A stretch of DNA of 64,000 nt, from NCBI GenBank assembly GCA_023213395.1, contig CM041465.1, positions 166,415,741-166,479,740 of the forward strand, written 5' to 3'. The notes under the pieces were generated by a model. That model had not been told where the DNA came from, made no database searches, and saw only the letters and a program-made list of their open reading frames with translations. The position numbers were made by a program, and so were the translations under genes. Positions 58,818-64,000 of the stretch are shown here, one piece after another. Every line of letters starts with the position of its first letter. The first letter of the stretch is position 1. This DNA is from Cycas panzhihuaensis (lineage: Eukaryota > Cycadophyta).

Positions 58818-58857
58818 ACCACTAATATATTAGCAGTGTTGCTACTATATTAGTGGT
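58818..58857. repeat. Inverted repeat, about 19-bp arms
   Basis: ACCACTAATATATTAGCAG (58,818-58,836) and TTGCTACTATATTAGTGGT (58,839-58,857) are complementary at about 17 of 19 positions with a 2-base loop. It could fold as a hairpin. Confidence 0.7.
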
Positions 58858-60179
58858 ACATAATAATCAGAGTGGGGTGGATAGAAATGGATGCAAGGCG
58901 GTAATAAAAATATAAAATAATAAATAATAAATAATAAAGGATGAGAAAGAGGGAGTAAGCCCTAGCAAAGGCCTAAGACTTCTCCTTACAGGTCTATGCA
59001 CTAACCTATGACCACTCTACATGATGACAACTTATAAAAATACATGACACAGTCAACCAACGGGGTCAGAACCTCATGAAAATGATGACAATCAAGATGC
59101 CAAAATATAAAAGTAGGCTAGGTAGTAAACCATGATGAGGTACATGGAGAAATCTCATAACGAGCAAGCAATGTGGTACACCTATCCACTGAAACTCTCA
59201 ATAACCTACCTTGGATGGACCGAGGGATAGATGAGGTAGAGAGAAGAAGGAGAAGATGCAATGAAATAGATCAAGGTGCATATGAGTTGGGCTACAGAGA
59301 CCCATGAGAACCTATAGCTGAGAGGGAGATCACTTGGGAGATATCATGCCATTGGACTGGAGTCCTAGTCATCATAGGCAAAATTCCATACATAGGCAAG
59401 CTAATCAAGTAAACCAATTAAGCACTCAAATAGCCATACAAACATCATATACTACAATGACTATAAGAATGTGATAGAGTGAAAGAGATAGAATGTATAC
59501 TTGATTATGCATGTATCATGGTATCCTAATTCATTCCTAGTAGCTGGGAAACGCTGCCCTCTTGGTAGTAGAACCTTGTCACTCATAAGCATCAAATGAT
59601 GGTGAATGTTGTCAACATAATCTCATTAATAATAGTGTATAAAGCTCATATGTCAGTAACCAAGATGGGTAGTGAGGAAGAGGAGATGTAGCTTAGTCAA
59701 TCCTCAGGGTACGAAACCCTAGACCCAAGACATACGTGGGATGATGGGAAGGTGACCTGGGGGTTGCCTGCGGTGACACCTAGATAGGTTGTGTGACCCT
59801 AAGGAACAAAATGGGATCATAATCCTTATAGAAAATAGAAGAGTGGTAAAAGATGAAAGGGGATGGGGGGATTCCCTATCTCCTTCATATACAAGGTAGA
59901 TATAGTATTAATGTAATTTAAAAGATAATATAAACACGATCTAGGAAGATGTAAATGTAGTCAAAGAGCATGTAAAAACTATATCACGAGTGGTACTAAT
60001 GTTGACTAAAGAAACAAACCTATGGTCACCATAGTTTAGCCTCATCAGTGGCCTATTTTTGAAGGTGTGAGAGTGGTAACAATAAGGAATAGATGATAAT
60101 CCAAAGATTAATTTAAAGGTTTGTATGAGGAGCTAACTTGTTATGTTGCATGGGAAGGATTGTCTAGGAAAGGGAGATG
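58858..60179. other. Unassigned sequence with AAT-rich microsatellite
   Basis: An (AAT)n-like run lies at 58,902-58,938. The remainder, downstream of the minus-strand RNase H relic, carries no integrase or other pol motif that I can read. Confidence 0.4.
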
Positions 60180-60572
60180 ATGCTCAAGAATGAGGCAAAC
60201 TAGGCTATCTGCTTCAAGATTTTGATCATGAGGAATATGCTAGATGTTCAACATAGGAAAAGAGGATAAAAGTGACATGGTGGTTGAGGCAAGGGATCTC
60301 AATCAGGGGCAAAGGACTCGATAGACCTAAGTTAACTATAACACCACGATTTAAGAGTCACAGAACGGAATAATAGGGCCATGGTTGAAGCGAAGCACAT
60401 CAATGAGAGCCTCTATAACAATGGTGTACTCCACTTAATTATTTATGGCCTCAATTAAGTACATCCCAGAATGCATGAGGTCATGCTCGGAAGGATCACA
60501 AATGATCTAAGTGGCTGCAGAGGGTCCCAGTTTACCATGGCTGCCACCATCAATGTAGAAGAGAAAAGCCAT
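60180..60572 (-). pseudogene. RNase H domain of the type carried by plant L1 LINEs and Tat gypsy elements
   Basis: RNase H removes the RNA strand of RNA-DNA hybrids during reverse transcription. One unshifted minus-strand frame starts MAFLFYIDGGSHGKLGPSAA at 60,572. It continues CDPSEHDLMHSGMYLIEAIN, VEYTIVIEALIDVLRFNHG, PIIPFCDS, RSLASTTMSLLSSFPMLNI and HIPHDQNLEADSLVCLILEH. The four acidic catalytic positions (DGGS, VEY, CDS, EADS) are present. About half a dozen stops interrupt it. The D-G-G-S-x-G start and H-x-P-R/H-x-x-N-x-x-A-D end differ from the native copia and gypsy RNase H elsewhere in this window. No RT is legible upstream and no integrase downstream, so the parent class is undecided. 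Confidence 0.75.
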
Positions 60573-61686
60573 GGCATAAGAGAAGAGATGAGATTTGTAA
60601 AAAGTAGGCAACGAGTATGTAGGATAAAAGAAGGCAAAGAAGCAAGGCTTAACTACTCACAACAACTCAAAAAGGTGACCATAAGAGGATAGGAGAGCCC
60701 TATTAGTAGGCTACTAGGCTAGTGGAGGACTTGCCTCATGGAAGAAGAAGAGTCATTAAGGAATTAAGCCAACTACAAGGTCACAATGTTGGTATGGGAC
60801 CAACGAGGAGGCTCGAGTAAGGGGGGAGCTCCTATGAGGATCTTCGATGAGCTAAAATGATCACGAAAATAGGTTCAACATGTCAAAACAGGCCTATGGA
60901 GTATAAACACTAGTACTATTTTAAGCAGCTAAAAAAGAGGGAGAAAAGGGCTCATACAGGAGTAAAAAAGACATCATGAATGTGTAAAACAGTAGAGAAA
61001 AGGTACATTTAGGAGTAGAACTAGGCTTGGGCCTTGAAGGAATCAAAGATAAGCCCAAGGAGATAGTCCTAGTGGCTTTTCCTTGGCAAAAAAAGGGTGT
61101 GGTGCCCTAGGGGACCCTACGTATAAAAGGAAGGTGAGGGGCAAAAATGATATTCATTTTCATGTGACCTCGTGTGATAGAGAGAGTCATCAAGTTTGGG
61201 AATGAGAGATAATGGTGACTAGGCCTGACTCGATATGCCACTAATCCTTAGTCCTTCCAATTTTCGTTTTAGTCATTAATGCTTTTTATGATATTTTTAG
61301 GCTTTTAGTAGATAAATTGGGCCTTCTAAGATGCATTTGAGGACCCAGGAGAAGTTGGACCAAGGTATTAGGAAGCCCTAGTCCTAGCAGACTAGCCAAA
61401 GTCCATGATTTTTTCTTTTCTTTTTGATTTTTTGGAGGGGAAGGTCATGAGACTACGAACTTCCTTGTGGGATGAAGTCTGGCATGTAGGGCCCACTAAG
61501 ATATTCTCAATATCGTAAATATATTAACAATGCTAAGGCTAATAGTTAGAAAAAAGAGAAAACTCAGAAAATTTACTAATTTCTAGGTAGTTTTTCCTAC
61601 TTTTGATGATATAAGAGAGTTTTGGTTAGCATAGTGGAGTCTGGCTAATGATGCTGAGTTTTTTGTTATTTTTGCAGCCCATTATC
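60573..61686. other. Unassigned sequence, possible LTR with TATA box
   Basis: No RT frame is seen on the minus strand upstream of the RNase H relic. On the plus strand CGTATAAAAGG (61,120-61,130) is a good TATA box and TTTTTGCAG (61,669-61,677) a good splice acceptor, both ahead of the next coding relic. Neither is supported by a second copy. Confidence 0.3.
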
Positions 61687-62860
61687 ATGCATGACAATCA
61701 CAAGAATATAGAAAGGGTGATAGTTGGGTTTGTAGATCTACTGGAGAGGCCAAAGAAAGCCATTTTATAATGTAATAGGCTAAAGAAGATCATTTGAATA
61801 CCCTAGTATGCATCAGATCAGGTTTTCCTAGTGGATATCATCTCCCACTAGGATCACAGGTGCCATGTGTTCCATCTGCCCCAGGTGGGGGATGTCACCA
61901 TGACTCCTACAGATGTTATGAGGATCTTAGGGGGTACCAAATAGAGGCTCATCAGTAGCACTAGGGACCCTTCTTAGTAGAGATGCTACCCATCATGAGG
62001 TAGCTAGGTTCTTCATAGGTCATGGTCACTCAGATTAGAGGCGGATACCCTTAAGGATGATTGTTATGTTAAGGATTCCTCACATGAGGAAGATGATTAT
62101 TTTTATCATTCTATTCTAGATCTCCTAGAAACAAAACTATAGAGATATCTCAGGAGGTTAGATGGTGAAAGCCCATAGGTACAAGCAAGGGGAATGATTC
62201 AACTGGGCCACTTTGATAGTGGTTAATCTCATTACCTAGATTGATCAGATCCAGAGAGTCAAACAAGGAGGACTATCATTCTACACCCTCTTTCAGTTTT
62301 GGTTCTTTAACCACTTCCATGGAGTGGCTTCAGTGATAGGTCCTCAACCCATATCATCTTGTGCCCTGATGGTGCACATATGGCAGACTCGATTCAGGAG
62401 TGCGAGGGAAACATAACATTTCAAGAAGTTAGTGGTAGTGACATCCCTAGATCTCCTCATAGTGGGTGACTATATCAGTGATACATACTGTACCATCCTC
62501 TAAGAGAGTGATGAGGAGGGAGGCAAGGCAGCTGGCACTCCTACAGAGGAGTCAGGAGGTAAGGAGGTGGGTGAGGGAGCTATTGGTAGAGACCCAGATG
62601 TAGTAGCAATGATAGTAATAGTGGCAAAGGTAGTCATAGTTGTAGGTGGAGGAGAGGTCCTCAAAGTAGAGGAGGTAGAGGGAGGTGACACACTAGGTGC
62701 TCTGCGAGGAGAGGAGGAGCTAGGAGAAGAGGAGATCATAACTACAACTACAAGTGTGGTAGTTGAGGATGTGTCAAGCACCCTAGGAGGTGAGATATCC
62801 TCTCTTATTCTAGATCAAGCTCCTGGTTTTGGTTATTTGATGCTCATAGAGTTTATTTGA
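61687..62860 (+). pseudogene. Plant-mobile-domain-like coding relic
   Basis: The frame from ATG 61,687 reads MHDNHKNIERVIVGFVDLLE, then HRCHVFHLPQVGDVTMTPTD and VMRILGG (61,849-61,930), which resembles the THTFHLP-x-GE-x-TITL-x-DV-x-x-L-G core of the plant mobile domain (transposon-derived, found in plant MULE-like and gypsy-associated genes). After a shift near 61,950 a second frame runs to 62,857: IDQIQRVKQGGLSFYTLFQF, FFNHFHGVASVIG, ALMVHIWQTRF, then an acidic Gly/Glu/Val-rich tail. A few stops occur. The role of the family is not established. The match is to a short core only. Confidence 0.5.
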
Positions 62861-62911
62861 TATGCTTTGATTTCGATGGATTATTGGATATACTCCTACT
62901 GATATCTTGAT

Positions 62912-63480
62912 GTGTGTGGATGGTAGGTGCAGACAACATAGGAGAGTTGATCAAGTATGTAGTTGCCAAGCTCTTCTCATGGGTATATGAGGAGGGACAT
63001 CCTCCCATCATGGTCGGTGAGGAGCCCAAGTCAACAAGGAGGTACATGGTAGCTTTTGCTCCACTCGTGTAGGTACAAGATGTGTGGACTACAAAGGCCC
63101 ATCAGCTACAAGGTGAGGAAGATCAGCTACAAGGAGAGAAGGACTAGCTCTAGGGTGAGAGGGACCAACTATGAGCTAGGTTATAAGTACTAGAGGCCTG
63201 AGGAGGAGCTGGGAATACTGGTAGTGATGTGAAGATCATAATCCTTGAGGAGAGGCTCTACAGGATGCAAAGAGAGCAGGACTAATTGTTAGATGAGAGG
63301 GAGCAACTAGTGGGTGATAGGGATCAACTCTAGGAGTGGTTTGATCACCTAGTCAATCAGATGGATGCTCGATCCTCACGTAGCAGGACCCATACTATGA
63401 TGCCATCAGAGAGGAGGATGAGATATAAGGAGAGAGAGGCCAAGACCTCGTAGTAGAGGAGGAGGAGGAGCTTGGGAGAT
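62912..63480 (+). pseudogene. Coiled-coil tail with heptad repeats
   Basis: A frame opens MVGADNIGELIKYVVAKLFS, then EEPKSTRRYMVAFAPLV, and enters a run of seven-residue repeats of the form D/E-Q-L-x-G/D-E-K/R (63,103-63,165 and again 63,280-63,336), encoded by 21-bp DNA repeats. The acidic/basic pattern with Leu every seven residues predicts a coiled coil. Several stops replace Gln. It may be the C-terminal part of the preceding plant-mobile-domain-like relic. Confidence 0.5.
63103..63165 (+). repeat. 21-bp tandem repeat (three units)
   Basis: Units at 63,103-63,123, 63,124-63,144 and 63,145-63,165 follow CAGCTACAAGGWGAGRARGAY with a few changes. Two related units lie at 63,280-63,300 and 63,301-63,321 in the same phase. 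Confidence 0.85.
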
Positions 63481-64000
63481 ATGTGGTCTCCACGTGAGGG
63501 AGCAAGTAGTCTAAGAGAGGATACCCCATGAGGGTATGGTGGTCTCACATATCCATTGTATCATAGATTTTGATGGAGGAAAGCTTCAGACCTCCATAGG
63601 GTCCCTTATCACGCACAAATGCATGATTGTACATGCCCTGTAAAATGATTCCAGCTTCCTTAGGCATATGGTGCCAACACTTTATATCATTATTCATTAT
63701 ATATATATATATATATATATATAGGGGCCATATTGGTATCCCATTTTGACATATTATACTTGTTTTGATTATGGATGTATATATATAGAGATCATAGTAT
63801 ATATTGATTTATATTTGTTGTATCATATATATGTGGATGCTTATTAATGGGATGCTTTATTTTATGTAGCATGCACTCACACTAGGCATACACAATTACC
63901 TTATGTGCCAGGTCTCCTCGCATGATACTCAAGCAAGGGGATCATACATGTCCCTGAGATGGGACATGGGGACCCTAATAAGAAAGCAATATGGTAGCTA
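63481..64000. other. Unassigned end of window with AT microsatellite
   Basis: An (AT)n run of about 26 bp lies at 63,698-63,723. The rest is non-coding as far as I can see; the window ends inside it. Confidence 0.5.

Noticed and set aside
62500-62781. 93-residue Ser/Thr-rich minus-strand frame
   Set aside because: Antisense of the acidic Gly/Glu/Val-rich tail of the plant-mobile-domain-like relic; the low-complexity composition explains it.

Overview
The window looks like intergenic DNA from a plant with a large, repeat-rich nuclear genome. It is AT-rich, holds no recognisable host gene, and is built almost wholly of decayed LTR retrotransposons nested in one another. Nothing in it names a species. 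Reading frames can be followed by family motifs, but most are broken by stops at places where Gln, Arg or Trp is expected, which is the C-to-T/G-to-A decay typical of methylated plant DNA.

Left part (1-22,071). Fragments of two Ty3/gypsy elements (1-1,085 and 3,466-4,217) flank a Ty1/copia pol and LTR (1,090-3,465). A copia gag (copy A, from 4,231) is cut by a second copia element, B (5,527-15,443, target duplication CTTAA), whose gag and leader are related to those of A. B carries a minus-strand gypsy element, D (9,072-about 14,335), that has one LTR only. The rest of A's gag (15,449-15,644) is cut again by C (15,645-22,066), a gypsy element with two 341-bp LTRs, target duplication GAGTC, a tRNA-Met-type primer site, and gag, protease, RT, RNase H, integrase and a chromodomain in order. 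C is the best preserved element here.

Central part (22,072-54,032). One old gypsy element, E (23,598-54,027), has been stretched to about 30 kb by insertions into its pol gene: F (28,629-34,761), a short non-coding LTR element that holds I (29,752-33,744), a non-coding LTR element of about 4 kb; G1 (35,022-42,678), a minus-strand copia element; and H (43,926-52,613), a short LTR element that holds G2 (44,549-50,796), a deleted relative of G1. The E pol frame resumes after each insertion, and target duplications ATATT (G1), AAGAT (H), GATAA (G2), GCATG (F) and AAGGA/AAGAA (I) fix the order of events.

Right part (54,033-64,000). This is mostly unassigned repeat-like sequence. Two coding relics stand out: a minus-strand RNase H domain (60,180-60,572) of the type acquired by plant L1 LINEs and Tat-group gypsy elements, and a plus-strand relic (61,687-63,400) that resembles the plant mobile domain followed by a heptad-repeat coiled coil.

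All coordinates and similarities come from reading the sequence by eye. Element family names are from protein motifs; clade names are tentative.
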